Shown here: positions 32,955-45,312 of the stretch, in pieces
How positions within the stretch are numbered: position 1 is the first letter of the stretch
Layout: each line of letters starts with the position of its first letter
Source: Dentipellis sp. KUC8613
Taxonomy: Eukaryota; Basidiomycota; Agaricomycetes; Russulales; Hericiaceae
Direction: 5' to 3'
DNA: 64,000 nucleotides
Assembly (NCBI GenBank): GCA_002286715.1
Contig: NSJX01000040.1
Span: 177,194-241,193 of the forward strand
Made by a program: the position numbers and the translations under genes
Notes under the pieces: generated by a model
What the model was told of the DNA's origin: nothing
Database searches by the model: none
What the model saw: the letters and a program-made list of their open reading frames with translations, nothing else

Positions 32955-35925
32955 TCACAAGCCCTCCTCCGAAATCGACACACGGATGACGCTCGCCCGC
33001 CGCGCGCGCTCGTGCTCCTCCTCCTCCCCAGGGCGCTCCCTCGCACGGCCCCTGCTCTCCCTACTCGGCTGCCTGCTGGCGCGCTTGCTGCCCGAAGGCG
33101 TCGGCTCGCGCTCCGTCTCCGTCTCCGTCTCCGAGTCCGAGCCCTCGCCGTGCCGCCCGGTGCTCGTCGACTCGCTGACGTCGTCGCGGGGGTCAAAGTC
33201 GTCCGCGGCGGACGCGGCCTCCGCGTCGGCGCGCGTGTGGATGAACGGCCGGATGCCCACGAGCATGCACACCGCGATGTAGAGCAGGATCGCGCTCATC
33301 ACGAAGATGGCCTTCGGGAACTCCGCGACTGTGGCGCCGTAGATCGCAGCATAAATCGCCGGCTGTCACTGAATGTCAGTGAGGCATGGTTACCACGGGA
33401 CACAAGGACGTACAGCGATGATGTGCGCTACGGCGTTCACCAGCCCGAGCGCACCGAATACGAGTCCGAATTCGCCGCCGTTCCCGGCTGCCTGGAGACT
33501 GACCGCGCCGAGCGAATGCAAAGCGGGGTTACCGCCGCTCGTGAGGGAGTTGAGACTCGTGAACATGATGAAGAGCGCCTGGGACGACGTGGGAGAGAGC
33601 GCGACGAGCGCATTGGCGGAAGCATCTGTGAAGAAGGAGATGGCGGCGATGCGCTGGTCGAACTGAAGAGATCGGGCAAGATGCATCGCATTCGCGCTGT
33701 TGGGCGAGGCATGTTTGGCGCGCTTGGGCGCAAAGTAGGTGAGGACGGCTATTGGCGCGCCAAGTCAGCGGCTGACAGGTGGGCGGATAGATAGGACTGA
33801 CCTGGCAGAATGAGGAGCAGATTGATAGCGCGTGTCACCCACAATAGGGACATGTAGTATCCGAGCTGGGGGTACATCAGCGTCCTGTCATTAGCCAATG
33901 ACAGATGAACGCACCTGCTCGCTCGACCAGTCATACACGTGCTTCACATACAGATACTTCAAATTGTACACTTGCTGCACCATTCGTGAGTCCATTTCCC
34001 CGAAAAAATAATTCGAAAGAGATACGCACTATAGATAGCACATAGATGAACAATGCTGCGCCTACAAGAGTCAGATTCCAATCGCGGCCTCTGCGGCCTT
34101 CCAATCGTTGCGGCTTGAACAGTGCGATTGGGCGCACAAGCTGCGTCCACACGTTCACCACGCCCTTCCATAGCTTCCGGCCCCACCAGCGCTTGTACGC
34201 GACTTCGCGCCCGGAAGCACTACGGTAGTGGGTGACGGAGATGGGGCGGACCGTCCGTCGTTCTGGGGTGAGTGACTCGGGGAGGATGAGCACGACGAAG
34301 AGGAAGTTCATCAGGGCGATCAGGATCGCGAGCCCAAAGAGAGTTGTTGTGTTGCTGTAAGGGACAACATTGAGGACGAGGCCGTTGAGCTACGTGTGAT
34401 TTAGCAGCGGAGGGGAGGGATCGGAAACGGGGCCTACCCAAGGCCCAGACGCCAAGCCCACATACAGCATGCCCTGCATCGTCGAGAAGATCCTCGCTCG
34501 GGAGCCGTCGGGCGTGCAGTCCGTTGCGTATCTGCGTGTATCAGCATGCCAGGTCAACAACGTGTCCCCGAAGAAAGAGCGCAGCAGGGAACTCACGCAT
34601 GCGTGATCCCGTTGTAGGTTGACTGGGCCCCAAGGATGCCCTCGATCAGAGGAGCCGCGATGATGAAGGCTTCGCCGTGCCTGCTGAAGATGGACTTCGT
34701 GTCGGACACGAGGATGTAGACGAAGTCCCTGCACAGTCCAACGATAAGCCGGAGCCAAAGCATCGATCCGAAGAAGCAGCCATATGAATTGAGAAACACG
34801 CACATGAAGAGCGCGCCGAAGATCGAGATGCTGAGGATCTTCTTGCGACCATATACATCGCCCAGGTGACTGAGCCATCCCGTCGTGATCGCACTAAGGA
34901 TACTTTCCGTTGTTTTAACGGCTAATTATAATTATAATTAGTCGCGGTGGAGCAGCGGAAGAAAAAGACGCTTACAAGCCTGGATGCGGGCAGCGCGTGC
35001 CTGAACCTTCGGGTCTGCTGAGCACTCGTCGAAAGAGTAGATAGGTAGTGGCAAATCAGGGAGATGCACGCGCGCGGGTGAGAAGTCCGCGGAAGCAGCG
35101 GCGGAATAGGAAGGAGAAAGACGTGGCGTGACAGAAGGCAACCCGGATGGGGAAGAAGCGTTATTTGCGCCACTGAATTGGAAGAAGACGGAAGCGGAAT
35201 GGGACTGAGACGGAGAAGGGATCGGGGGCATGGTGGAAGAGGCATTGTGGTGGACGGCGCGGCATGCAAGCTGGGTATAGACCTCAATACGAGGTGCCAT
35301 GGTCATGCCGCGCTGAAATAAAATATAAGGTGGGTTTGCAGGAGAGTCGGAGAATCAACGCACGCAGAGATTAGAAACGAGGACGACGGGGGCAATCCTA
35401 CAAGGGGATCGGTGATCAGAAGGGCTGTACTGGGATTATGGTAGACAGGATGCTGCGAGTCGGGCTTAGCACGGTTCTCGTGAACCGAGGATAGTTTTGG
35501 GGCGCAAAGTATATCGAGAGGGTATCACGATAGGCAGTGGGATCCTCAATGGCCACTCGGTGCCGTCTGCACGGTCCCAAGACCTTCGCCGGTGCGCCCA
35601 TGACTCGGAGTGACCGGGTCCAGTAGCATCGTGCCCTCGCAAAAAATGAGACTCACCATACTGGTGTCGCTTTTTTCCACCATGGCTTAGAGCGTGGCCG
35701 TGAGCGGGATGGCCTGGTAGGCGGGGCGGAGTCGAGGAGCGGGGCCTGTTCTTCCTCACTTGGTCTGTGGTCGAACATGACCGAGGACGAAGATGGAGGG
35801 GGGGAGGCAGAGTAGGAGTGGGGGTCGTCGTCCGGGGTCGTGAAGGAGTATGAGGAGGAACGGGTGGCTAGGTGGATGGACTCGGGAGGGAGGGAGGAGG
35901 AGGAGGGGTCGCGCGTGTGGGACAT
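32955..35925 (-). CDS. MFS transporter
   Basis: The N-terminus is a Ser/Pro-rich cytosolic tail with PLLDSAPP and SKPWWKKATPVW. A long first intron (about 260 bp) follows, then hydrophobic segments in about ten short exons. Key motifs are GMTMAPRIEVYTQLAC, the MFS A-motif region GWLSHLGDVYGRKK (loop 2-3), and STYNGITHAYATDCT with SRARIFSTMQGMLYVGLASG. The second half contains LFGLAILIALMNFLFV and SLLWVTRAINLLLI. An acidic-basic disordered C-tail ends it. About 12 membrane spans are expected at the plasma or vacuolar membrane. The layout resembles fungal relatives of tetracycline-resistance and HIAT1-like carriers. The substrate is unknown. The 50-bp intron near 34930 ends in a repetitive TAATTATAATTATAATTAG. 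Confidence 0.88.
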
Positions 35926-36771
35926 GAGCCGGCGGGGAAGCTTATATAGAGGAGGAGGCCGATAGGGATGGATAATCAAGGGAGATTGATTGGAATCTGA
36001 CTAGCATTGGACGTGTGTTCCGGTGCACGAGGAGACGCATTAGGCATCCATTCGAAGAGCTGGCGACCGCAGGAGCAGAGCAACGAAGGCACGCAAACAC
36101 GGCTCATCTCACCTCTCCGCTTATCTGATAATCCTACTTCCGCCCTTTGTCTGATAAGATCACACGCCTATGACTCTCCCCGTCCTCACCCCTCTCCTCT
36201 TTTACATACTCGGGACTATTTATTTGTGAACCCGCCCAGTCGCTTCTGACACCTTGCTCCTTGGAGCATGTTGACAGGCTGTGTCCAGAGGGCCTCCAGA
36301 ACTTCTGGAGCTGTTGTTGTCATCAATATTCGGGTTCAAACGGGAGCCGGGCGGCCCCCATGAACCGACAAATATCGTCCAGTAAATGCAAAATCTGTTT
36401 CTTCCGAAAGTTCAGCTCCTACGACCTACGTCTTCCAGCGATGGAAGTCAGCGTGGAAACCCGTTCGCTCATGAATGACGCAGTCATGATGGAAATGCCG
36501 ATGAGAAAATACCACGCCGTTTTCTGCAGTCGAAGCCAGAGTTGACTGTATTTCCCAACGGAAGCAGACGGAATCACAGCACGTATTTAGGACATTTTGT
36601 AGGAACCTGGCCAAGGAGCAGGATCCCCGCAATTATGTCATGGCAAGAAGTCCTCAGGGTCTTGGACCAAACAACGCCAAACGCGCCGTTACCGACGCGC
36701 TCGACGCAGACGACGGCGGCCGACGCGCCCCCATCCTCCTTTCCCCCCTGACGACCACATAGGTACGCACC
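35926..36771. promoter_or_regulatory. Divergent promoter between the MFS and Nse6-like genes
   Basis: About 850 bp between divergent ATGs. It includes a CT-rich stretch (36165-36200). No protein-coding support. Confidence 0.4.
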
Positions 36772-39700
36772 ATGAGCCAGCCCCGACGTAGCTCGGGCGC
36801 GACGACCAAGCGCCTTCTTCAGGATCGGTTCCAGAAATCGAAATCGGGCAGCAGTTCGGACAAACACACGAAGCTCACAGATTATTTCGTCCGCAAAACC
36901 GTCGATTCGAGCGTGCCACGGTGGGCACAGACTCCTTCGTCTCAGCCTACGCCTACGCCTACGCCCAGCCGGGGACGTGCGGCGGTCACCGCGAGCCAAC
37001 GGAGACCGAGCACAATAACGAAAGCTTCTGCAAATTCAACCGCGACGCGCGACTTTGACGCGAACAAAAAGGTGACCGCGTCGAGTGGCCACTCCAGTCA
37101 AATTCAACAACAAAGCCAGCCGGAGCCCGCTTCCTCTTCCTCTTTTCCACCATCATCCTCCCTGACGCGCCCCAAATCCCCTGTCGTACCCAAAGTACCT
37201 GCACCTGCCGAGACTGTCGCCCGCCCGCGGTCGTCCACATCCAGTAACGCACGCTCCCGCCCGGCTTCCGTCTTTGACGGCGTCGAGATTATCAGGCGCG
37301 TTCCCCGGAAAAGCGCGCATACACCCACAAGCGCGAGCGCCACGGCTGCCAGCCCCAGCCCCCAGCCTCATACCGCTCCTAAACACGCCACACCCACAAC
37401 CATGCCCTCTAAGCGCGGGACGGTACCGGTACTGCCATCGAAGCGCAAACTAGAAAGCGCTCTCGCAGACATCCAACAATCCAGTGAAGACGAACCCGCA
37501 CGCAGCACTCGCCGAAACAACTTGGCGAAGTCCAAGTCTCAGCAACAGTCCACTCCCAAGGCCTCGCGGCACAAGAAACCACGCCTCGATTCATCGCCAG
37601 GAAAGGCGGCATTGCAGGCGGAGGTCGACGGGGATGACGACGAGCAACTGGTGCCGAGCAGCCAAAGCGACGAGCAAGAGCTCTGCGTACCACGTCCTGG
37701 AGCAGGCCCCCGGGATCCCAAGGAGGTCCGCAAGAGCGTGCAGTCCTGGCTGCACACCACCGACGACGGCCTGCCCGCTCCCGACTACGGAGATCTCTGC
37801 GAAGACGCAATGGACTTCGATCCCTTTCCGGAAGGCGGAATCGATGCGGGAGCGCGCATACCCAGCGCACTAGACATGTCTTTCTCGTCCTCGCTCACCC
37901 CGCAGACCTCGCGCCCCTCATCGCCCTCCCCAGCGCCTGCGATCGCGACCCCGCCCCCGCACACCGGGCTCCCCTCGCCCTCCTCGCCCGGCCAGCACCC
38001 CCTGCCCCTCCCGCCCTCCTCGCCAGCCGCCTTATCATCTCCCCTCACCGCAGCACCGACACTCACCCACAGCTCCTCCCCACTCACCGCCTCCGCCACC
38101 GCCGCGGGGCGCACATCGCCGCTGACGGTCGTCGCGCTGACCGACTTCCGGCCGAGCACGCCCCCGCCGTCGTCCCCGCTCGACGTGCAGCCGCTCGATG
38201 CAAAGGCAAAGACCGCCGCGCTCGTCGCGCGCATCCGCGCGGAGGCGCAGCGCGCGGCGACGAGCGGGCCGGACGACGACGACGACGACCGCGCGCGGCG
38301 CGATATCGACTTTGCCGCGTTTGAGAGCAGCGAGGACGAGGACGAGGAGGCGGGCGGCGTGTGGGGCATGACGAAGGCTGCATCGTGAGTTCTCGTTTTC
38401 CTGTTTGGTTCTTCTCGAGGCGTCCGCGTGGCTTGGGCGTTTTTGCTGATTCGCGTGTGCTGTATCTGTGTTTGCAGGTCCCCGCCGCCGACGTACCGCA
38501 CGCGTGCGCGCGCGGGCGCCCAGTCGATCCCGACCCCCGATCTCTCGTCGCCGGAGTCTGTGAAGCGCGCGCCGCGCGGCCGCAAGGAGCGCGTGGTGGC
38601 GATAGCGAAGACGAAGGGCAAGGCGAAAGGGAAAGGCAGGGCGCGGTTCGATCCGCTGGATTTGCTGCTCAGCGAGAAGCGGCGCGAGGAGCGCAAGGGC
38701 AGCTCGAGCGCGGCGATGCGCCGCGCGGAGGCGGCGGGTGCGGAGCGTGAGGCGCTGTTGAGGGATATGGTGTTTAGTGAGGATGAGGATGAAGAGGAGG
38801 TGCGCGATCGGGCGGGGTCGAGTTCGGATGGGGAGGGGAGGAAGAGGAAGGCTAGTGGGACGGGGTGGGCGGACGAGGAGGCTGCGAGGAATGCGGCGAG
38901 GCGGGGCATGGAGATGCGCAATGCGGGTCGCGAGGTGAGGGAGGAGGAGGCGATGGAGGAGGTCAATGCGGAGGAGCGCGAGCGGCTGTTGGGCGCCAAG
39001 GAGGGCAAGGCGGTCGGGAAAATTCTGGATGGCGATCGCGTGGGCGTTGGTGTTGTTAAGCGGAAGGTGCTGGGCGTCGAGGTGTGGGTCGAGGCGGACG
39101 GGGATGCGATGGTGGTCGATGGTGGCGTTCCTGTCTGCGAGTTTGCGGAAGAGGGAGGTGTGCTTGGGTTGTTGCGGGATGCCGTCACGTCTGGCAGTGA
39201 GTGTCCTTCAACTCGGTCTTAGGGTGAGATGCTGAATTGTCTCCTTAGATCTGACGCGAGCCAAAATGCTCCTCGATGCTGGTTTGCTGCGTACAGTCGA
39301 CTTGTCGCCAAAGCCGGCCGTCCTTCGCTGGCTCTGTGAATCCGGTATGCATCTTACGAACGCGTGTTCCTGTCATGGTCACTGACGCGTCCCAGCTCTG
39401 TCCACACAACGCACCCCGCTCAGCTCGTCCGCATTCTCATTCCTGCTGAATTTACCTCCTTGCACCAGCGTGCCACTCGAGTCTCCGCTCACGTCGAAGT
39501 TCGTGTCGACAGTTTTGAGCCGGCTGGGGATGAAGTCCGAGCTTCTGTGCAAGATCATGGACAACATCTCGGAGGCGGAAATCCATTCGCTATCCTCTGA
39601 AGCTCGTGCAGATGTTCTCTTCCGACTGATATCGCTTGTCTCTTCGTTTGCTCGGTGCGTCTTCGCGCCCATACCATTGCCCCCGGAACTTTCAACTGAT

Positions 39701-40649
39701 CTCTTCCTCCATGCAGAGCACACTGGATCGCGATGGAAGAAATCCCTGACTTCGTTATGGCCCTGCTCTTCATTGGGATAGACGTCGATGCAGCGTCCCA
39801 GCTCAAACGAGACGTGATGATCGCCATCGAGCTTCTCTGTACATGCCTCCCTGCCTCCGAGTCCACGATTGTACGTCCTCGATGCTCGCCTTCTATGATA
39901 GCAAGATCTGATCCTGATACAACTATGAAGGAATCTGCGATCGCCATCAAGGTACTCGGCTATGCATCGACGCTGTCAGTGAGCAACAGGAGTTACCTTC
40001 TGTCGTTCTTTGCGCGGGGACGCGAGCAGTCAATGCGCGTGGCGCGTTTCGTAGCGCACAGTCTCTTGACGGAACATGACGGTGGACTTTCGGTATGTTT
40101 TCTAGACTATATTTCACCCTTCCGTGTACTCACGAGTCTATCACCAGACTACGACATACAATGCCCTCCCGTCTCTCCCCGCACTCCTCGACGTCCTCGA
40201 CACCAACCGCGGTTCATTCGACGTCTCGTCCGAAACCACAGACTACGACGAACTCTTCGCGCGCATCGACGTCCTCAGCGTCGCGCTCTCCGGCATCGAA
40301 GCGTACACAGCGCAGGACCGGGGGTCCTCCTCAGGCACAGGTACCTCGCAGCTCGAGGACAGTCCGCGGCGGGGCCGAGAGCGGCCGCCGCTAGAGCTCA
40401 TCAAGAACCGCCTCGACATCCTCCACGGCAAAATCGGTACGTCCTTGTTCCTCGCGGCCCCGTGCCAAGGCGCAGATCTGACGCGATATCGTAGTGGACA
40501 CGCGCGCGGCGCACCTCGACCGCTCGCGCGCGAAGGCGGCGCTGCAGCGGCTCGCTATGCGCATATATTATCAGCGCGCTGCCGTGCAGCATTCCGGCCC
40601 GAAGAGCCTGATTGACCATTGGGGGCGCGGGCGGCAGAGTGTTGGCTGA
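36772..40649 (+). CDS. CANIN-domain protein, putative Nse6-like subunit of Smc5/6 (tentative)
   Basis: The first exon (36772-38384) encodes about 540 mostly disordered residues with basic SPSKR-like patches. Near residue 30 is HTKLTDYF, a PIP-box-like motif with His in place of Gln. After the intron (to 38478) a domain begins, with RFDPLDLLLSEKRREE, a coiled region, EERERLLGAKEGKAVGKILD and VLGVEVWVEADG. Helical repeats follow across six more exons (AKMLLDAGLLRTVDLSPKP, VLRWLCES, RLISLVSSFAR, VARFVAHSLLTEHDGG, LELIKNRLDILHGK). The LLGKKEGKAVGKIL-then-helical layout is what I remember of the CANIN domain of Nse6/SLF2, which loads Smc5/6 on damaged DNA. Recognition is from pattern memory alone. 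The gene model itself is strong. Confidence 0.8.
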
Positions 40650-41343
40650 GTGCCATACTTCGAGCGCGTCCGCTGGCCACCCACATCACTACATACATCA
40701 TCAGTACAGTACAGAGCCTTATGAATCGCAGTACAAATCAAGTCCTAGAATCAGTTACCCCCCTACGTTACGTTCCACTACATTATCACTATCCGGTATA
40801 CGTACCTCCAGTCCCTCCTAGTCACGGTTTGCTTTCCTACTATACGTACGCCTCGGCCTGCAGCTGCTTGCCTTTCATCTTCAATCTTCTGCTCCTGTTT
40901 ATTTCTACCTAAAAGTCGTGCTGCTCCTCTTCGTTGGTTTTGTTTCACCTGCTTTGCTGTGATGTCTCCGTCTCCGTTTTCGTTTCTGTCTCTCTTCAAC
41001 TTCTTGCGTATCTTTATTGTGCATTCAATCTGTTTCGTGGTCGGTTTTTCCAGTGAAGAAGAATGAAGTTCAATTTTTTTTTTTTCATGCGCGTTCCTCC
41101 TCTTGCGCATGCTTGGCTGTCATTTGCTTCCGAATCTTAGTTCGAGATCAACGAACACTGCAGGTTCCTAGTTGTGGTCGACTCGAGTCACGACCGCCGA
41201 CGCCGACGCCGACTGCCGACTGCCGACTGAGAGCACGTGGGAAGGCGCGCCCGACGCGCGCCTCGAGAATTGGCGTCGGCGCGTAGCCGCGGAACTCTAC
41301 ACTTACTACCAAGCATATAGCCCGTACGCGACGGTGACGGAGA
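40650..41343. other. Intergenic between the Nse6-like gene and PIG-U
   Basis: About 690 bp without a gene. It holds AT-rich 3' flank, a poly-T run near 41080 and a short GCCGAC-type simple repeat (about 41197-41227) shortly before the PIG-U start. Confidence 0.5.
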
Positions 41344-43063
41344 ATGGCGCTCTCCGCACAACTCGCGTACCCCGCAATCGTGGCAGCGCGCCTGCTGCTT
41401 GCGCTGTCGCCGCTGCCCGACATACTGAAGGACGACAATCAGCTCTCGTCGCCGCTCACATCATATTCACGCCGTGCGTAGCTCCTTAGTCTCAATGCCA
41501 GATTGAACTTAGCAAAATTTCTAGTACGCGAGGGCATATATCTCTTCCGCAATGGCATTGACCCGTATGCGGGAGGTACATTCCGACACGTACGTCCGTC
41601 TATAACACAACTGGTGCTTATAATTGACAACATGTCATAGTCCCCACTCTTCCTTTCGCTCTTCTCGACCGTTCTGCCAAATTCGCAAACACTGTCTTCG
41701 ATATTGTGGACGCTTGCAGATGCCGTGGCGGCAGGGGCACTCGTGCGGATATGGCGCGCACGGTCGAAGACAAGCGGGGCGCGGCGGGAAGGCATTATTG
41801 CTGCTAGGTGCGAGCCTCCTGTATCCCAATGCCACGGAATGACAGCGCGCTAATACTCGGGGTGTGAAGCTATCTTCTAAATCCATACCTCTTCCTCTCA
41901 TCCCTCGCACTCTCCACATCCACCTTCGAAAATGCACTTGCCCTGCTAGCGCTCATGTTCGCCTGCGAAGGTGCGCACCTTCCCATACTTTCCAGATCCT
42001 TGCTGCGATGGTGCTCAATGTGTATGTGAACGCAGGCCGGCCTTCCCCCGCGCTTCTGACCCTCGCGCTCTCCGCGCAGCTCTCGCTCCCGACCGCGCTC
42101 CTCCTTCCTGCAATCACCATGCTTCTGCTCACAACGCCGCTCTCGCAGCTCGCCAGGCCCCGCGCTTTCCCCACTCCGCAGCTGTTCGCGAAGCGCACAG
42201 GCCGCATGCTCGCGGAATTCGGGACGTACTTCGCCATCCTGACTGCTGCGGCCACGCTCGCTGCCGGCGGCACATCATGGGCACAGAACACATGGGGCGC
42301 AGGGTGCGTGTGGCTTGCGCTGTCTATACCGCCCTTCTGGGCTATTTGCGGCTCATAGCAAAAGAACGAGGTCCTGACGAGCACGTTGCAGACTCGCCCT
42401 CCCGGATCTGACGCCCAACCCCGGCCTGTGGTGGTACTTCTTCACAGAAATGTTCGACCACTTCCGCCCGTTCTTCCTCGTCGTGTTCTCGGTGCACCTC
42501 GTGATCTACGTCGTGCCGCTGTGCGTCAAGTTCCAGTGCGTTCTCGTCTTTCTTCGTCCTGTGAGTGTGATGTGACGGTGACGCGTGCTGGGTGACGGGC
42601 AGACACGACCCGCTGTATGCTGCGTTCTTGCTGTTCGGCGTGTTCGCGGTGTTCAAGCCGTACGCGACGCTCCCCGATTCGGGCATCTTCATCAGCATGC
42701 TCTCGCTCTTCCCAGAAGTATACCCCTGTGCGTCTCTTCCCCCCCTCTTCTCATTTCCGTCACTGACTTCCTGCCTTCCTTTTTCTCGCCCTTTCTTCCC
42801 GTCCTTGGTTCATCTCCTTCCCAGACCTCCGCTACCCACTCGTCACGGCTCTCCTGCACGTGCACGCCTCCGCGCTGCTCCCGCTCTTTCACCACCTCTG
42901 GACACGCGCCGGCACGGGCAACGCGAACTTCTTCTACGCAAGCACGCTCGTGCTCGGCCTTGCAGGCGGCGGCGGGCTCATCGATTGTGCGTGGGCGGGT
43001 CTGCGCGTTGCCATTGGTGGGGAGGGCAAGGAGGGCGAGGAGTGGGTGATTGTGCAGGAGTGA
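41344..43063 (+). CDS. PIGU: GPI transamidase subunit PIG-U/Gab1
   Basis: About eight short exons. The product starts MALSAQLAYPAIVAARLLLA and contains the family signature LFRNGIDPYAGGTFRHSPLF. Then come membrane segments including SYLLNPYLFLSSLALSTST, FENALALLALMFA, LALPDLTPNPGLWWYFFTEM, FFLVVFSVHLVIYVVPL and NANFFYASTLVLGLAGG. It is a polytopic ER protein of the complex that cleaves precursor C-termini and attaches GPI anchors. It probably recognises the lipid signal. The order of motifs and hydrophobicity matches the family, and the stop follows EEWVIVQE. The 3' end converges with the hydrolase gene about 320 bp away. Confidence 0.92.
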
Positions 43064-43384
43064 GGTCTGTGTATAGGTAGGTAGGAATACAATTCGGGTG
43101 CGATATCGATATGTATGATGCTTTGATATTTGAGGCCGGTGTGGTATGAGCGATATTCGAGAGTGTGTAGAATTTCGTGCAATTGACTCGTATCACTCGG
43201 GCTCAGGGTAGGTGAGACATTTCCGAGACGTATCTACGTCACGACGTGTGATTCAGCGTTCTTAGATGCATACTGGCTGTGCAGACGGAGGCGCGCATAT
43301 CATTTACAGACGACCTGAGGGTACTTATGACGGTGTACAATCTAGATAACAATGTGATACAAAGTACAACCTGCCCATCTAACT
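43064..43384. other. Convergent 3' flanks of PIG-U and hydrolase
   Basis: About 320 bp of shared terminator DNA, AT-rich, without a gene. No discrete terminator element can be singled out. Confidence 0.5.
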
Positions 43385-45312
43385 CTACAACAAAGCCTTG
43401 GCTACACCAAACTCCTCCACCAAGAAAGCGTGGATCTCCTTGCCTGCGTTATGAAAATGGTAAACAAACAAACAGTAAATACGATTCCACCACAAGCTGG
43501 ATAAGTCAACTTACCGAGCTCTCTTGGGCGTTCCTGGGGAATCTGTGACCCGCACATACACGTTCACGTCAGCAAATATTTCTAAAAGCCTCTCAAATCG
43601 ATGTTAAAGGGCAGCTCACGAGATGGCTCGCCCCAGGCACCCGCACATTCGACGCGTTTGCGGGCCTCAGCCACACACGCAGCCGCTCCGTCTCCTCGTC
43701 GACGAGCACCCTGCGCAATGAGTCGGTTCAACATTGCCATTTCCACTTAAACAGATACGATAGAGCGCGAACCCTTTCGCCGGGTCGCCGACGCAGACCC
43801 ACTTCAGCGGGATCCGCTCGTCGAGCTGCGCCACCGCCGTCCACGCTTCCTGGCGCGTCATCGTGTCGGAGAACGTCGCCGCTTCCTGTGAGGGAGGGTT
43901 TCGTGACCGACGTCAGCGCGCATGCGTGACGGAAGGCACCCGGATTCAAGCATACCTGGACGCCCGTCGTCTTCAGCTTGACGCCGCCCTTCCCGTCCGG
44001 CGCCAGTCCGTGCTCGACGTACAGCTGGAGCACCTGCGGGTCCCACGCGCCGAAGAAGAGCGACGCGCGGAGCAGCTTGTGCGCTTCCTCCCTACCACAT
44101 TGACAATGCGTCAGAAAGCTAATTGTGAGGAATGAAATAGGGAGAGGGGGATGGCGCACCGCGACGCCCACGTCTCGCGCCGCGCGAGCGCGTTGAGCGT
44201 GTAGCTGAATTTGACGTCGAGCACCTCGTGCCGGACGGGCGTGATGAGCGCGTCGACCAGGACGAGGCCCGCGAAGAGGTTCGGGCGGTCGTGGGCCGCC
44301 AGCGTTCTAGACAAGGCATCAGAAGAAAATAGCAAGCATGCCAGTGGCGAGTGAAGACTTACAGCGTGCACCCGCCGAGCGAGTGTCCAACCCCGAAAAC
44401 AGTCCGCTGCCGCAGCCCGTACACGCGCCGCTCGTCCGCGACGGCGTCGGGCACGCGCGCGAGGAGCGTCGGGAGCGGGTCGGGGGAGGGCGTCGGCGGG
44501 AGGTAGTGCAGGAAGAAGTTGAGGTGATCGCGCGTGTGGTCTTTCCAGTCGACTGCAAGATGCAGCAAGGAGTATGGGTATCAGCGCATCAGCCGAGGGG
44601 TGAGGGGAGGATGGGTTGGGAGAGGCGTACAGATAGCGTGCAGGCGCGGCGCGTTGACGAGCGCCGAGTCGCCTTGGTTCACGGCTTCGAGGAGCCAGAT
44701 CTCGTCGATGCGGTAGCCCGGGACCGAGCTCGAGCTGGCCTCCATGCGCGCGACGAGCTCCTGCAGCATGGGCTCGTACGTCTGCAGCGTATCCCCGGGG
44801 ACCGATCAGCAGCGCATGGGTGCAGGAGAATACATAGACGCGCCCGGACGCACGCGCACCTCCTTGGGGAACCCGTTCGCGTGCGCGACGTAGAGCGTCA
44901 GCCCCGTGCCCGCCGCGCCCGCGCCCGCGCGCACGAAGCGGCTCACGGCGTTCCAGAGGGGTTCTGGCGCCTGGGCTGCCGCGGGGTGCGAGGCGTGGTA
45001 GTGCCGGTCGAAGTCCGCGAGGAGCTGCATGGCTTGGCGCTGCGTGCGCGCTTTGCGGGCCGCTTTGGACTCGGCGGCGGGGGCGGTGGGAAGCGGGAGC
45101 GGTGCGGTGGAGCGCGGGTAGGCGGCGGGGATGAGGTGCGTTGAGAGGGTGAAGTTGGGGAGGATTGGGGAAGTGCGCGGGGGCGAGGGGAGGGCGGGGG
45201 GTGGATTGAGGGATGCGGCTGGGGGTGTGAGGATGGGTGCGAGTCGCCTGAGTGGGGCGCCTTGGATTTGGCGGTAGGCGGCGGGTTGTGTGTAGGAATT
45301 CGTGGTCCGCAT
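43385..45312 (-). CDS. Alpha/beta hydrolase, unknown substrate
   Basis: Several short exons. The N-terminal part includes FTLSTHLIPAAYPRS, then TLYVAHANGFPKE, the HANGF oxyanion-side motif of this fungal hydrolase group. The nucleophile elbow is VFGVGHSLGGCT, with catalytic serine in GHSLGG, followed by LFAGLVLVDALITP. Near the C-terminus WVCVGDP and RVPGASHLIPQE give the likely acid and histidine (GASH). The terminal blocks are encoded by two small exons, ending EEFGVAKALL. The group includes Lpx1-like and toxin-pathway-labelled hydrolases, but nothing here shows the substrate. The full catalytic layout looks intact. The ATG at 45312 was chosen because the region upstream is in frame but unlike the family. 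Confidence 0.85.

Noticed and set aside
37785..39188. 467-codon open frame antisense to the Nse6-like gene
   Set aside because: It mirrors a Ser/Pro-rich disordered exon and runs through an intron of the real gene. The sense strand has family-like motifs and good splice sites, and the antisense has none.
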